A DNA stretch of 64,000 bases from positions 555,717 to 619,716 of the forward strand of contig NZ_QQAK01000009.1 of the NCBI RefSeq assembly GCF_003384035.1, in the 5' to 3' direction. Of this stretch, positions 9,841 through 20,161 are shown piece by piece. The translations under genes and the position numbers were made by a program. Origin of the DNA: Sporosarcina sp. BI001-red. GTDB lineage: Bacteria; Bacillota; Bacilli; Bacillales_A; Planococcaceae. The notes under the pieces are model-generated. The model searched no databases, was not told the origin of the DNA, and saw nothing but the letters and a program-made list of their open reading frames with translations. Position 1 is the stretch's first letter. Every line of letters starts with the position of its first letter.

Positions 9841-11010
9841 TTGTTTAATCTAACTGAGGAAGAAATAAGGGCAACGAATTCAAATCATACGACAAGAGAA
9901 ATACATCACCAACCAGCTGTGTGGAGGGAACTGGCAGAAGAATTCTTTAATCAGCAAGATAGTTATAAGGAGTTTTTGACTGCTATCCACAACAAGCATA
10001 AACATGTGCGTGTCATTTTAACTGGGGCGGGAACATCTGCTTTTGTAGGGGATACGCTAGTACCAGAGCTAGCTAAACATAATCAACGCAACATTCAGTT
10101 TGAATCAATTGCTACTACAGATATTGTTTCAAATCCAACTGCGTATCTATTTAGAGATATACCTACTATCTTAGTATCCTTTGCCCGCTCGGGTAATAGC
10201 CCTGAAAGTGTGGCAACGGTGACACTTGCACAAAAAATCATCAAGGATCTCTATCAAGTGGTCATTACATGCAATAAAGAGGGCCAGTTAGCTGAAAATA
10301 TTAAAGGTGATGCGAATAGTATAACGTTGCTGATGCCTGAAAAAGCGAATGACCAGTCATTAGCTATGACAAGCAGTTTCACCAGTATGCTCACGGCGGC
10401 CTATGCATTATTTACAGAAAATATTTTCACAGAAGAAATTGCTGCGCAAGTAATTGCAAGTGCTGAGTTATTTGCAGAACAGCTCGGGGATTCAGTCGAT
10501 GACGTCCTCGGATTTGATTTTGAACGAATTGTTTATTTAGGGTCTGGTACGCTTGCCCAGTTAGCACATGAAGCTGCACTGAAAATGCTGGAACTATCAG
10601 GCGGTCAAGTTGTCGCAATTCATGAATCTTCACTTGGATTCCGTCATGGTCCCAAATCAATTTTGAATGATAAATCAGTTGTCGCATTATTTATGTCTCA
10701 AGATCCTTATACAAGAAAGTACGACATGGATATTTTACGTGAGTTAGCAGCAGCAAAATCTGATATGAAAATCGTTGTATTAACTGAATCTTATGATGAA
10801 GAAGTCGAGCAATTAGCGGATTGGACAATACCTGTAAACCCAGGGTCAAAGCCACTTGCAGACGACTTTAGCCTTGCTGTTTTGTATGTCATGTTTGCAC
10901 AGACATTAGCTTTAAAAAAATCAATTCAATTAGGTATTACTCCAGATAACCCGAGTCCGGATGGTGCGATTAGCCGCGTGGTTAAAGGAGTAACCATCTA
11001 CGACTATTAA
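9841..11010 (+). CDS. agaS: AgaS-type SIS-domain sugar isomerase/deaminase
   Basis: This 389-residue protein has two SIS domains. The motifs LTGAGTSAFVGDTLVPEL, SFARSGNSPESVATV, SLGFRHGPKSIL and TPDNPSPDGAISRVVKGV match the AgaS family. AgaS converts galactosamine-6-phosphate to tagatose-6-phosphate and ammonia in the GalNAc pathway. No NagB-type deaminase is nearby, so this enzyme should do the deamination. It starts with TTG behind GGAGG. Position between the GntR regulator and the aldolase supports the assignment. Confidence 0.88.
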   Translation: MFNLTEEEIRATNSNHTTREIHHQPAVWRELAEEFFNQQDSYKEFLTAIHNKHKHVRVILTGAGTSAFVGDTLVPELAKHNQRNIQFESIATTDIVSNPTAYLFRDIPTILVSFARSGNSPESVATVTLAQKIIKDLYQVVITCNKEGQLAENIKGDANSITLLMPEKANDQSLAMTSSFTSMLTAAYALFTENIFTEEIAAQVIASAELFAEQLGDSVDDVLGFDFERIVYLGSGTLAQLAHEAALKMLELSGGQVVAIHESSLGFRHGPKSILNDKSVVALFMSQDPYTRKYDMDILRELAAAKSDMKIVVLTESYDEEVEQLADWTIPVNPGSKPLADDFSLAVLYVMFAQTLALKKSIQLGITPDNPSPDGAISRVVKGVTIYDY

Positions 11011-11051
11011 AAATACCATTTAATTGTGAAATTATCGGTACATCTGAATGA

Positions 11052-11948
<897 letters not shown>

Positions 11949-11955
11949 TAAGACT

Positions 11956-11985
11956 GAATGGGGTGGGACAGTGTTCTCACTCCAT
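11956..11985 (+). other. small intergenic hairpin after the aldolase gene
   Basis: AATGGGGTG (11956-11964) can pair with CACTCCATT (11977-11985) with one G-U pair. There is no T-run, and the next gene follows at 12014, so it is more likely a processing or attenuation element than a terminator. Confidence 0.35.
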
Positions 11986-12013
11986 TTAACTATCTTGTAA
12001 AGGCGGGCTATGC

Positions 12014-12946
12014 ATGATTTTAACAATTACATTAAACCCAGCTGTAGATATAAGTTATAAACTTGATAAATTTTCATTAGATACAGTTAATCGAGTAGCA
12101 GATGTCACAAAAACGGCAGGTGGCAAAGGAATTAATGTTGCTCGGGTGTTGCGGCAGCTGAGTGAAGAAGTTGGTGCAACTGGATTTCTAGGTGGAAGTT
12201 TAGGTGATTTTATCCGGACAGAATTAAGGCGTCTTGGTATTGTTGATTCTTTTATCGAAATAGCTAGTGAAATACGTAACTGTATTGCGGTAATTCACCA
12301 AGGACAGCAAACTGAAATATTGGAAGCCGGACCAGCCGTTACAGGTGAGGAAGCAGCAGTTTTCTTAGAAAAGTTTGAAACGACTGTTCAACAGGTTCAT
12401 ATGGTAACGATTTCAGGAAGTATTCCAAAGGGGCTTCCAGCAGGGTATTATACAAAAATGATAGATATTGCGAACCGTTATAATGTGAAAGTATTAGTTG
12501 ATACAAATGGAACCTTGTTGACTGACATTTTAATGAATGAAGAAAAACCTTACTTAATCAAACCAAATAAAGAAGAACTTAGTGAGTTACTTGGTCTGGA
12601 ATTAACTGATGAGGCACAAATTATAGACGCCGTACAATCTTCGTTATTTACGGATATCCCTTGGGTTGTCGTAACACTTGGGGCAGATGGGGCACTCATT
12701 AAACAAGGTACCGATATTTATCGAGTATTTGCACCAAAAGTAAACGCCGTAAACCCAGTAGGCTCTGGTGATTCTGTAATAGCAGGTTTTGCTGCTGGTA
12801 TTCTGCGTGAGCTCACGGACGGTGAATTAATGAAATTCAGCCTGGCAATGGGTGTATTAAATGCAATGGAAGAAAAAACAGCTGCAATTGATGTAAGTAA
12901 AAAGGAACAAATAATAGAACGAATGAAAGTTAAAAAGATCAAATAG
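12014..12946 (+). CDS. PfkB-family kinase (tagatose-6-phosphate kinase / 1-phosphofructokinase type)
   Basis: The start MILTITLNPAVDISYKLDKF, the motif TAGGKGINVARVL and the C-terminal NPVGSGDSVIAGFAAG are hallmarks of the LacC/FruK branch of PfkB kinases. The 310-residue length equals LacC. It would phosphorylate tagatose-6-phosphate to tagatose-1,6-bisphosphate for the adjacent aldolase. FruK has the same motifs, but no fructose PTS genes are near, so the tagatose role is preferred. Confidence 0.88.
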   Translation: MILTITLNPAVDISYKLDKFSLDTVNRVADVTKTAGGKGINVARVLRQLSEEVGATGFLGGSLGDFIRTELRRLGIVDSFIEIASEIRNCIAVIHQGQQTEILEAGPAVTGEEAAVFLEKFETTVQQVHMVTISGSIPKGLPAGYYTKMIDIANRYNVKVLVDTNGTLLTDILMNEEKPYLIKPNKEELSELLGLELTDEAQIIDAVQSSLFTDIPWVVVTLGADGALIKQGTDIYRVFAPKVNAVNPVGSGDSVIAGFAAGILRELTDGELMKFSLAMGVLNAMEEKTAAIDVSKKEQIIERMKVKKIK

Positions 12947-12958
12947 GGGGATTTGAGT

Positions 12959-14143
12959 GTGAAAAACATATTCTTACTTAACGCTCCGATAGTATTAGAG
13001 GATTCCTTCCTGCAAAATGGTTACATACAAATTACAGGGGAAAAGATTGAAGCATTCGGTGATATGCTGCACACCCCACTTATTACAAAGAATGATCAAG
13101 TAATTGATTGCCGGAATTGCCAGTATGTTATACCTGGGATGATTGATATTCATGTTCATGGGGCGGCCGGGTTTGACTTCATGGATGGAAGTCCTGAAGC
13201 TTACGAAAAAATTGCTTATGCTTTGGCGAAAGAAGGAACAACCGCTTTCCTTGCTACTACAATTACAAATCCGATTAAGCATACAGAAGATACAATTAGT
13301 AAACTTGAAAAATATCATCAGTTGAAAAACAAACCAGGAACAGCTGAAATGTTAGGGATTCACTTGGAAGGCCCGTTTATTAATGCAATTCAAAAAGGGG
13401 CCCAGCCTGAAAACGCAATAATTGTTCCGAATGTCGCTACTTTTAAAGAGTGGCAGGAATTGTCAGGGAATATGATAAAAATTATTACATTTGCGCCAGA
13501 ACTTGATGAAGATTATAAATTACTTAAGGAATTGAAAAATACGAATGTCATACCTTCTATGGGACATACAAATGCATCATATGATGAATCCTTATCCGCT
13601 ATTAACGAAGGCGTTCAACATGCAACTCATTTATTTAACGGTATGAAAGGGATGCACCATCGGGATCCGGGAGTTGTGGGAGCTGTTTTATTAAAAGATG
13701 AAATACATGTTGAAATTATTCCTGATGGTATTCATTTTCATAAGGATTTATTGAAAATGATTGTGAGGATGAAAGGTATCGAGAATGTTCTTGTAATTAC
13801 CGATGGGATGCGGGCAAAGGGAATGCCTGATGGTGAATATGATTTAGGCGGCCAACAAGTTACTGTACGTGATGGGAAATGTGTATTGTCAAACAGTGGA
13901 TCATTGGCAGGCAGTATTGTAACGATGAACGAAGCGAGATTGAATCTTGAAAAATGGCTGCAATTAACGATTCATGAGCAAATTCAAATGACCTCGATTA
14001 ACCAAGCGAAGCGTTTAAACCTCTATCATCGAAAGGGATCAATCCAGATTGGAAAAGATGCGGATCTTGTTGTCATTGGACGAGATGGAGAAGTGGAGTT
14101 TACAATTTGCAGAGGTATAGTTGCTTACAATCGAAATTATTAA
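12959..14143 (+). CDS. N-acetylhexosamine-6-phosphate deacetylase (NagA/AgaA)
   Basis: This 394-residue amidohydrolase carries DIHVHGAAGFDFMDG (metal His65 and His67), LGIHLEGPFI (metal Glu137), PSMGHTNASYDE, GVQHATHLFNGMKGMHHRDP and the catalytic Asp in VITDGMRAKGMPDG. These motifs define NagA and its GalNAc-specific relative AgaA, which remove acetate from the 6-phosphate sugar. TTG at 12953 is in frame, but GGGGG spacing fits the GTG at 12959. Since the neighbours handle galactosamine, GalNAc-6-P is the likely substrate; GlcNAc-6-P cannot be excluded by sequence. Confidence 0.93.
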   Translation: MKNIFLLNAPIVLEDSFLQNGYIQITGEKIEAFGDMLHTPLITKNDQVIDCRNCQYVIPGMIDIHVHGAAGFDFMDGSPEAYEKIAYALAKEGTTAFLATTITNPIKHTEDTISKLEKYHQLKNKPGTAEMLGIHLEGPFINAIQKGAQPENAIIVPNVATFKEWQELSGNMIKIITFAPELDEDYKLLKELKNTNVIPSMGHTNASYDESLSAINEGVQHATHLFNGMKGMHHRDPGVVGAVLLKDEIHVEIIPDGIHFHKDLLKMIVRMKGIENVLVITDGMRAKGMPDGEYDLGGQQVTVRDGKCVLSNSGSLAGSIVTMNEARLNLEKWLQLTIHEQIQMTSINQAKRLNLYHRKGSIQIGKDADLVVIGRDGEVEFTICRGIVAYNRNY

Positions 14144-14157
14144 AGTGTGTCAGAGGA

Positions 14158-14198
14158 CAGCTGATTATTCGTTTCTAGAATAATTGGCTGTTTTTATT
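14158..14198 (+). terminator. rho-independent terminator after the sugar operon
   Basis: CAGCTGATTATTC (14158-14170) pairs with GAATAATTGGCTG (14178-14190), allowing G-U pairs, and TTTTT follows. It ends the transcription unit running from 1951 through the deacetylase. Confidence 0.8.
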
Positions 14199-14272
14199 AT
14201 TTTCTATTGAGTAAGTAGAATTTAAGTTGAAAAACTATTGAAATCAAATGTGAATATGATAAGGTTTAATTA

Positions 14273-14284
14273 AGTTAATTAACT
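14273..14284. promoter_or_regulatory. AGTTAATTAACT palindrome before the ROK repressor gene
   Basis: This perfect 12-bp palindrome lies about 55 bases upstream of the ROK regulator gene, next to a partly overlapping TTAATTAA. It shares both half-sites with the longer palindrome before galK (1533), suggesting autoregulation and a shared regulon. Confidence 0.5.
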
Positions 14285-14339
14285 AAGTGCCTATCCTTAT
14301 TTTCAGAAAAATAAAATAGATCTTTGAGGAGATTTTTCA

Positions 14340-15515
14340 ATGCGGCAAGGTACATTCCAGTGGATGAAATCAGTAAATAAATCAATTATATTAAACAAAA
14401 TAAGGACAGACTCACCAATTTCGAGAGCCCAAATTGCTAAAGATACAAATTTAACACCTCCTACAGTAAGCAGTAATGTTAAAGAATTAATCGATCAAGG
14501 GATTGTAGTCGAAAGTAAGCTGGGGGAGTCGCAAGGCGGTCGAAAACCAACACTTTTAAAAATTAACAAACAAGCTTTTTACGTGATTGGCGTGGATTCT
14601 GGCCCAGAGAAAGTAGAGTGTATTCTCGTTGATTTATCCGGCACAGTCATACAACGCTTTTCCAATAGGCTAACAACACCAACAACAAATGAACAATTAC
14701 TTGCGATCTTGAAAAATTCTATACAAGCATGTATGGATGCAGCACCAAAATTAACAGGAAATATAATCGGTATTGGTGTTGCGATGCATGGCGTGGTTCA
14801 AGTTGAAACCGGTACATCCTTATATGCTCCTATTTTAGGATTACTAAATATCCCCATTAAAAAAGAGCTAGAGAAAGAGTTCATGATCAATGTAAAAGTA
14901 GAGAATGATGCAAGGGCGATGGCAATGGGAGAATCTTGGTTTGGTGAATCGCATTTAGCAAGCAGTATGCTAGCTGTAAATATAGGCAGAGGTGTTGGTG
15001 CAGGACTTGTCATAGATGGAAAGCTATATCACGGAGCAAAAGATATTGCGGGAGAAGTAGGGCACATGACGATTGATTTGCATGGTGAAATATGCGAATG
15101 CGGAAATAGAGGTTGCCTGCAAACATTCATAACAGGCCCAGCGATCGTCAGACGCGGTGAAAACTTTAAAATTGGTGACAGTATAGCTGGAAAAGCTATT
15201 TCAGGGGAAGATATGTATCACTTGGCAATAGCCGGCCATGAAGGTTTTGAGAAGCTTTTCAAGGAAACCGGCGAAATTATAGGAATAGGTTTAACCAATT
15301 TGATTCATATTATAAATCCTGAAAAGATTGTATTGGGGGGCGGCGTTACAAAATCATCAGATTTACTATTGCCGGAAATCTTGAAGACGATTGAGAATCG
15401 GGCTTTAACTCCGCAAGCAAAGAAAACGGAAATTGTTATGAGTAAATTAGGTGATGACGCAACATTATTAGGAGCAGTATCCATAGTGCTCGTCGATTTT
15501 TTTGAACAGGTGTAG
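14340..15515 (+). CDS. ROK-family transcriptional repressor (NagC/XylR type)
   Basis: The N-terminal winged helix (ILNKIRTDSPISRAQIAKDT, then LTPPTVSSNVKELIDQGI) is fused to a ROK sugar-binding domain starting at VIGVDSGPEKVECILVDL. The zinc motif CECGNRGCLQ is intact, unlike in the kinase at 8046. It is monocistronic, with GAGGAG before the ATG and a palindrome upstream that it may bind. It probably senses galactose or an unphosphorylated amino sugar and controls the galK unit and itself. Confidence 0.92.
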   Translation: MRQGTFQWMKSVNKSIILNKIRTDSPISRAQIAKDTNLTPPTVSSNVKELIDQGIVVESKLGESQGGRKPTLLKINKQAFYVIGVDSGPEKVECILVDLSGTVIQRFSNRLTTPTTNEQLLAILKNSIQACMDAAPKLTGNIIGIGVAMHGVVQVETGTSLYAPILGLLNIPIKKELEKEFMINVKVENDARAMAMGESWFGESHLASSMLAVNIGRGVGAGLVIDGKLYHGAKDIAGEVGHMTIDLHGEICECGNRGCLQTFITGPAIVRRGENFKIGDSIAGKAISGEDMYHLAIAGHEGFEKLFKETGEIIGIGLTNLIHIINPEKIVLGGGVTKSSDLLLPEILKTIENRALTPQAKKTEIVMSKLGDDATLLGAVSIVLVDFFEQV

Positions 15516-15633
15516 TAACCTGTATTATCCACATGATTAGCGGTGACTTTTCAGATGAATACAAGCAGCAGAAGATAAACGATCAAATGAAGAGAAGATG
15601 GAAAATACACTTAACCTGTAATTAATATTGGTG

Positions 15634-15670
15634 AAAACACCATAAGGAACGACTTCTTTGGTGTTTTTTC
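15634..15670 (+). terminator. rho-independent terminator after the ROK repressor
   Basis: AAAACACCA (15634-15642) pairs with TGGTGTTTT (15659-15667), with a possible inner AAG/CTT, followed by further T residues. Confidence 0.75.
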
Positions 15671-15712
15671 AAATAGTTATTATATCTATTTTGGAAAGAA
15701 AGTGGGAATAAA

Positions 15713-16603
15713 ATGATTAATCAACTCCGTAAAATATATCCCTCAATAATTCGTTACGAAGAGAAGAACAATCATTTAGACCATTCATACAAGTGGTTCA
15801 TCTCGCATGACGATGAAATTATTGGGATTCGCGAGGATGAGCTGACCGTGAAAGAACAAAGTGTGCTGACTGCGTTTATGGTACCTTACAACGTAAACTT
15901 TCCCATTCCAACAGTTGAAGAAAAAAAATGGAGTTCCATTATTCATTCACGGGATTTAGCGGCCAAATCTAATTTTAAAATCACAATACCCTTCCGATTT
16001 GTTTATTTTTCAATTAAGAAAAATGAAATCGATCCAGTTGTATTTAAAAGTGCGATTCAAGAACTTTTTTCTAGAAACGTCCCTGTTTTATGGGTAAATG
16101 GATATGAAGGCATCATTATTGAAGAACTTTCCGAATTTGAAGAAGGAACCTCGTATGAACAAATCATTGATATATTAATGAGTGATTTATATGTTAAGAT
16201 TAAGTTCTTTGTAGGTCCATATCGAAAAAATGAAGAAAGAATTATGGATCATTATCATGCAGTATTGACAGCAGCAAGAGAAGTGTTTTTCAATACAAAT
16301 AGAGTTGTGATTACCTACATGGATGCCATACCTTATTTGCTTGTTCATCAAACGGACGATGCTTTTTGTTCTGAGATGAGTGATACAGTTTTACAAGAAT
16401 ATAAAAATGATGAAGAGACACTTAAAATGATAGAGGTATTTTTGAAAAGTAATTTAAATCTATCAGAAACATCAAAAATACTTCATATGCACCGCAATAG
16501 CTTACAATATCGACTCGATCGCTTCTTTGAGAATACAGGTATTGACATTCGACAATTTCATCAAGCAATGACAGTCTACCTTGCGCTTTTAGCAAGAAAA
16601 TAG
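15713..16603 (+). CDS. PucR/CdaR-like helix-turn-helix regulator
   Basis: The last 60 residues (FLKSNLNLSETSKILHMHRN, then SLQYRLDRFFENTGIDIRQ) form the C-terminal PucR-type helix-turn-helix seen in CdaR and PucR regulators. The first 230 residues have no motif I recognise beyond a loose sensor-like region. It lies directly before the MsmX-type ATPase gene, so control of that gene is a reasonable guess. GAAAGAAAGTGGG precedes the ATG. The ligand is unknown. Confidence 0.8.
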   Translation: MINQLRKIYPSIIRYEEKNNHLDHSYKWFISHDDEIIGIREDELTVKEQSVLTAFMVPYNVNFPIPTVEEKKWSSIIHSRDLAAKSNFKITIPFRFVYFSIKKNEIDPVVFKSAIQELFSRNVPVLWVNGYEGIIIEELSEFEEGTSYEQIIDILMSDLYVKIKFFVGPYRKNEERIMDHYHAVLTAAREVFFNTNRVVITYMDAIPYLLVHQTDDAFCSEMSDTVLQEYKNDEETLKMIEVFLKSNLNLSETSKILHMHRNSLQYRLDRFFENTGIDIRQFHQAMTVYLALLARK

Positions 16604-16707
16604 AAATAAAATGAAGTTTAGTAAATTCACACGAGAAAGGTGTGGTGAACTTTGTGCATATTCACCATAGCTTAATTAACCTGAATATTGTATTCTGTGA
16701 ATAAGAA

Positions 16708-16722
16708 ATGAAAGCCCTTACA
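16708..16722 (+). promoter_or_regulatory. near-consensus cre box before the MsmX-type ATPase gene
   Basis: ATGAAAGCCCTTACA matches WTGNAARCGNWWWCA at all but one position (C for the central G). It lies just before the ribosome binding site of the ATPase gene, where CcpA could act as a roadblock. The one central mismatch makes it less certain than the site at 1838. Confidence 0.5.
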
Positions 16723-16739
16723 TAATTGGAGTGAATATA

Positions 16740-17837
16740 ATGGCGGATTTGGAATTGAAGAATATCAAAAAAATGTACAATAAAAATGATGTTACTGTAA
16801 AGGATTTCAGTTTGGAAATTAGGGATAAAGAATTTCTAGTATTAGTAGGCCCGTCTGGTTGCGGTAAATCCACGACCTTGCGAATGATTGCCGGTTTAGA
16901 AGAAATAACAAGTGGAGATCTTTTCATCGGCGGCAAAAAAGTAAATGATGTACCGCCAAAAGATCGTGATATTGCGATGGTTTTCCAAAACTATGCGCTG
17001 TATCCCCATATGAATGTCTACGATAATATGGCCTTTGGTCTGAAACTTCGTAAATTGAAGAAAGATGAGATAAAAAAACGTGTAGATAATGCAGCGAAGA
17101 TTTTGGGGTTAGAAGATATGTTAACACGTAAACCGAAAGCATTATCAGGAGGTCAGCGTCAGCGTGTTGCTTTAGGCCGTGCGATTGTTCGTGATGCTGA
17201 AGTATTCTTAATGGATGAGCCGTTATCCAACCTTGATGCTAAACTGCGTGTTCAAATGCGGTCGGAAATTCAGAAGTTACATAAACGCTTACAAACTACG
17301 ACGGTTTACGTTACACATGACCAAACGGAAGCGATGACAATGGCAACAAGACTTGTTGTTATGAAGGATGGTATTATTCAGCAAGTTGGGGCACCTAAAG
17401 AAGTGTACGATGAGCCAAATAACGTATTTGTAGGAGGGTTTATCGGTTCACCAGCTATGAACTTCTTTAACGGAAAACTTGATAACGAACATTTTGTTAT
17501 GGGAGATGTAAGAGTTCATATTCCAGAAGGGAAATTGAAAGTACTTCGCGATCAAGGGTATGATGGAAAAGAACTTATACTTGGTGTTCGTCCAGAAGAT
17601 ATTCAGGATGAGCCAATATTCCTTGAGGCTTCTCCTGAAACGAAAATAACTGTAAGTATCGAAGTTGCTGAACTAATGGGGGCAGAAATCATGTTATATT
17701 CTAACGTGGATAATCAAGACTTTGTAGCGCGCGTGGATTCACGTTTCAATGTTCATGCTGGTGAAACTGTAGATTTAGCATTCAATTTAGCCAACGCCCA
17801 TTTCTTCGATACCGTAACAGAGTTACGAATTAAATAA
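16740..17837 (+). CDS. msmX: ABC transporter ATPase, MsmX/UgpC type
   Basis: This 365-residue protein is the same length as Bacillus MsmX. It has Walker A GPSGCGKSTTLRMIAGLEE, Q-loop MVFQNYALYPHMNVYDNM, signature ALSGGQRQR, Walker B AEVFLMDEPLSNLDAKL and the C-terminal MalK-type regulatory (TOBE) domain. MsmX-type ATPases energise several sugar importers that lack their own ATPase, such as the one at 1951-5173. GTG at 16731 is in frame, but GGAGTG fits the ATG at 16740. Confidence 0.92.
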   Translation: MADLELKNIKKMYNKNDVTVKDFSLEIRDKEFLVLVGPSGCGKSTTLRMIAGLEEITSGDLFIGGKKVNDVPPKDRDIAMVFQNYALYPHMNVYDNMAFGLKLRKLKKDEIKKRVDNAAKILGLEDMLTRKPKALSGGQRQRVALGRAIVRDAEVFLMDEPLSNLDAKLRVQMRSEIQKLHKRLQTTTVYVTHDQTEAMTMATRLVVMKDGIIQQVGAPKEVYDEPNNVFVGGFIGSPAMNFFNGKLDNEHFVMGDVRVHIPEGKLKVLRDQGYDGKELILGVRPEDIQDEPIFLEASPETKITVSIEVAELMGAEIMLYSNVDNQDFVARVDSRFNVHAGETVDLAFNLANAHFFDTVTELRIK

Positions 17838-17848
17838 GCAAGTAAACA

Positions 17849-17888
17849 AAACCGTTAAAGGATATAGAACCCTTTAACGGTTTATTTG
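17849..17888 (+). terminator. rho-independent terminator after msmX
   Basis: AAACCGTTAAAGG (17849-17861) pairs perfectly with CCTTTAACGGTTT (17871-17883), then ATTTG. The 210 bases from here to the end of namA hold nothing else I can support. Confidence 0.85.
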
Positions 17889-18099
17889 ATTGTTGGACTT
17901 CAACTGGGATCAAATAATAAAAACATTCCCCTAAATATGATGCTCCTCTGATTTTTAAAAGGTACTAAGGTTATGTCACGTGAAATACTAATAAAAGCCC
18001 CATTAACAATCCAGCCCGTTCAGGAAGTTAGATTCCCACTCATAGTTTCGCCTGCCCCTGACCGGTCCAGAATGGAAATGGAATTAAAGGAGATTTACA

Positions 18100-19119
18100 T
18101 TAAAACGTCCATCCTCTGCTGTATTGAGCAGGGGCCTCAATTTCTGTATGAAGGTCACGAGCGGCTCGATATGGCCAATACGCGTCTCGCAACAGTTCTC
18201 TGCCGATTAAAATGAGGTCAGCACGGTCATTCCTCAAGATTTCTTCAGCTTGAAGCCCTGAAGTGATTAATCCCACTGCGCCAGTTGCGATATCAGCACC
18301 TGTTCGGATGGTCTCGGAGTAGGGCACTTGGTAACCAGGAAATGGATCGATTTTTGCAGGGACAACGGCTCCAGAGCTCACGTCAATTAAGTCTACGCCT
18401 TGATCCTTCATCCACTTTGCCATTTCAATATAGTGTTCAGAAGTCATGCCGCCATCTGTGTAATCTTCTGCGGATATTCTAACAAATAATGGTCCTTCCC
18501 ACGATGTTCTGACAGCATCAATGATTTCACGGAGGAAACGATAGCGATTTTCCGCGCTTCCACCATATTCATCAGTCCGATGATTGGATAGAGGGGAAAG
18601 GAATTCATTAATAAGATAGCCATGTGCTCCGTGAAGCTCCAGTAAGTCGAATCCAGCATCTGCAGCACGTTTTGCAGCAAGTGCAAATGACTGAACTGTT
18701 TCTGTAATAGCTTCTTTAGTCATTTCAACAGGTGTTTTGTAGTCATCACTAAACGCAATGGCACTCGGTGCTTGGATATCGCCGTCTACAGTTGCTTTTC
18801 TACCAGCGTGTGCAAGCTGGATTCCTGCAACTGTTCCGTGTTGTTTAATAAGGCGTGTCAGTTCGGCCAAGCCTTCAATATGGGCGTCATCCCAAATTCC
18901 GAGATCTTGTGCGCTGATTCGTCCTTGAGGCTGAACAGCTGTCGCTTCCAGGATGATTAGTCCTAATTGACCGACCGCTCTTGAGCCATAATGGACACGA
19001 TGCCAATCTTCGACTTTACCATCTTCGTTGTGAGAAGAATACATGCACATCGGCGCCATAGCAATTCTATTTTTTAATGTGAGATTTCGAATCGTGTACG
19101 GTTCAAATAATTTAGCCAT
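18100..19119 (-). CDS. namA: NADPH dehydrogenase NamA (YqjM, old yellow enzyme family)
   Basis: This 339-residue FMN enzyme reduces alpha,beta-unsaturated carbonyl compounds with [13 protein letters not shown] holds the regulatory Cys near residue 25. [20 protein letters not shown] and [14 protein letters not shown] are the OYE signature and FMN-binding segment. The frame stays open 198 bases further upstream, but AAAAGGAGTGA fits the ATG at 19119, which gives the standard YqjM length. It follows proC on the same strand. Confidence 0.94.
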   Translation of the reverse strand: MAKLFEPYTIRNLTLKNRIAMAPMCMYSSHNEDGKVEDWHRVHYGSRAVGQLGLIILEATAVQPQGRISAQDLGIWDDAHIEGLAELTRLIKQHGTVAGIQLAHAGRKATVDGDIQAPSAIAFSDDYKTPVEMTKEAITETVQSFALAAKRAADAGFDLLELHGAHGYLINEFLSPLSNHRTDEYGGSAENRYRFLREIIDAVRTSWEGPLFVRISAEDYTDGGMTSEHYIEMAKWMKDQGVDLIDVSSGAVVPAKIDPFPGYQVPYSETIRTGADIATGAVGLITSGLQAEEILRNDRADLILIGRELLRDAYWPYRAARDLHTEIEAPAQYSRGWTF

Positions 19120-19177
19120 TCCGGAGTCACTCCTTTTCTGAATGCCTCTACTATAGCAAAAAAGCCAAGGAAATCCT

Positions 19178-20011
19178 TTATGAAGAACTCGTACTCTTTT
19201 TAACTGTGTTGGAACCGAGTTCTCGCGAGCGTTTTTCTGCCTGGTCGATGCAACTAAAAACCGCTTCGTGGAATCCTCCTGAAGTGAGTGCTCGAAGTCC
19301 TGCTTCCGTCGTTCCACCCGGACTAGTCACATTCTTTCGAAGAAGCGATGGCTCCTCTTGAGTTTGTCGTAACATGCATGCAGCACCCTCAATCGTTTGA
19401 ATAATGAGGTCACGCGCGATTGATTGTTCAATTCCAGCTCGTATCGCAGCAGTCTCTAAGGCTTCGGCTAAATAGTAGATATAGGCTGGACCACTACCGG
19501 AAAGAGCAGTAACTGCATGCAAATCATCCTCTTCAACCTCCGCTACAATTCCAATCGAGCTCAATAATTCAAGAATTTCTTGTTTTTCGTTAGGACTTGT
19601 CGAACAATTGAATGCGACACCTGTTGCAGACTTACCAATTGCTGCAGATGTATTCGGCATGGAGCGAGCGATAGCGTGTTTGCCAAGGCCCGATTCAATG
19701 GTATCAATTGAAACGCCGGCGAGTACTGAAAGGATAACCGCTTGCTTGTTAAGTAAAGGGGAAATCTGTTCCATAACGGTATAAATATCTTTTGGTTTAG
19801 TGGCCAATACTACTAAATCTGCGGTGCGGAGTTCGGTTTTGTCTGTACTGACTAAAGAAATGCCGTATGTACTTTTTAACAGTTGAAGACGCTCTTCATC
19901 TGCACGATTCGTGACGAAAATATTAGAAGGTCTAACCGTCCCTTGCTTACAAATTCCAGCAATCACTGCTTCAGCCATTGAACCAGCACCGACAAATACG
20001 ACTTTTTCCAT
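19178..20011 (-). CDS. proC: pyrroline-5-carboxylate reductase
   Basis: This 277-residue enzyme makes proline from pyrroline-5-carboxylate. It begins with a Rossmann motif ([16 protein letters not shown]), continues with [12 protein letters not shown], and carries [17 protein letters not shown] and [16 protein letters not shown], the P5CR signature. It lies upstream of namA in a leftward unit and diverges from the metallo-hydrolase gene. Confidence 0.95.
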   Translation of the reverse strand: MEKVVFVGAGSMAEAVIAGICKQGTVRPSNIFVTNRADEERLQLLKSTYGISLVSTDKTELRTADLVVLATKPKDIYTVMEQISPLLNKQAVILSVLAGVSIDTIESGLGKHAIARSMPNTSAAIGKSATGVAFNCSTSPNEKQEILELLSSIGIVAEVEEDDLHAVTALSGSGPAYIYYLAEALETAAIRAGIEQSIARDLIIQTIEGAACMLRQTQEEPSLLRKNVTSPGGTTEAGLRALTSGGFHEAVFSCIDQAEKRSRELGSNTVKKSTSSS

Positions 20012-20161
20012 AGAACTCCCTCATTTCCTAAATACGTGTATTCAATTAGTGTATGTGATTATTGAAATAAGTCAACTGACGATTCAGTCATTGATACATG
20101 ACGAACGTACAAAAAGCATGTACAATGGACTGAATAGCGATTCAATAATGGAGGCAAAACG

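Noticed and set aside
17973..18215. Plus-strand frame of 80 codons starting before namA
   Set aside because: Its second half lies antisense to namA, its start has no ribosome site, and the translation has no recognisable features.
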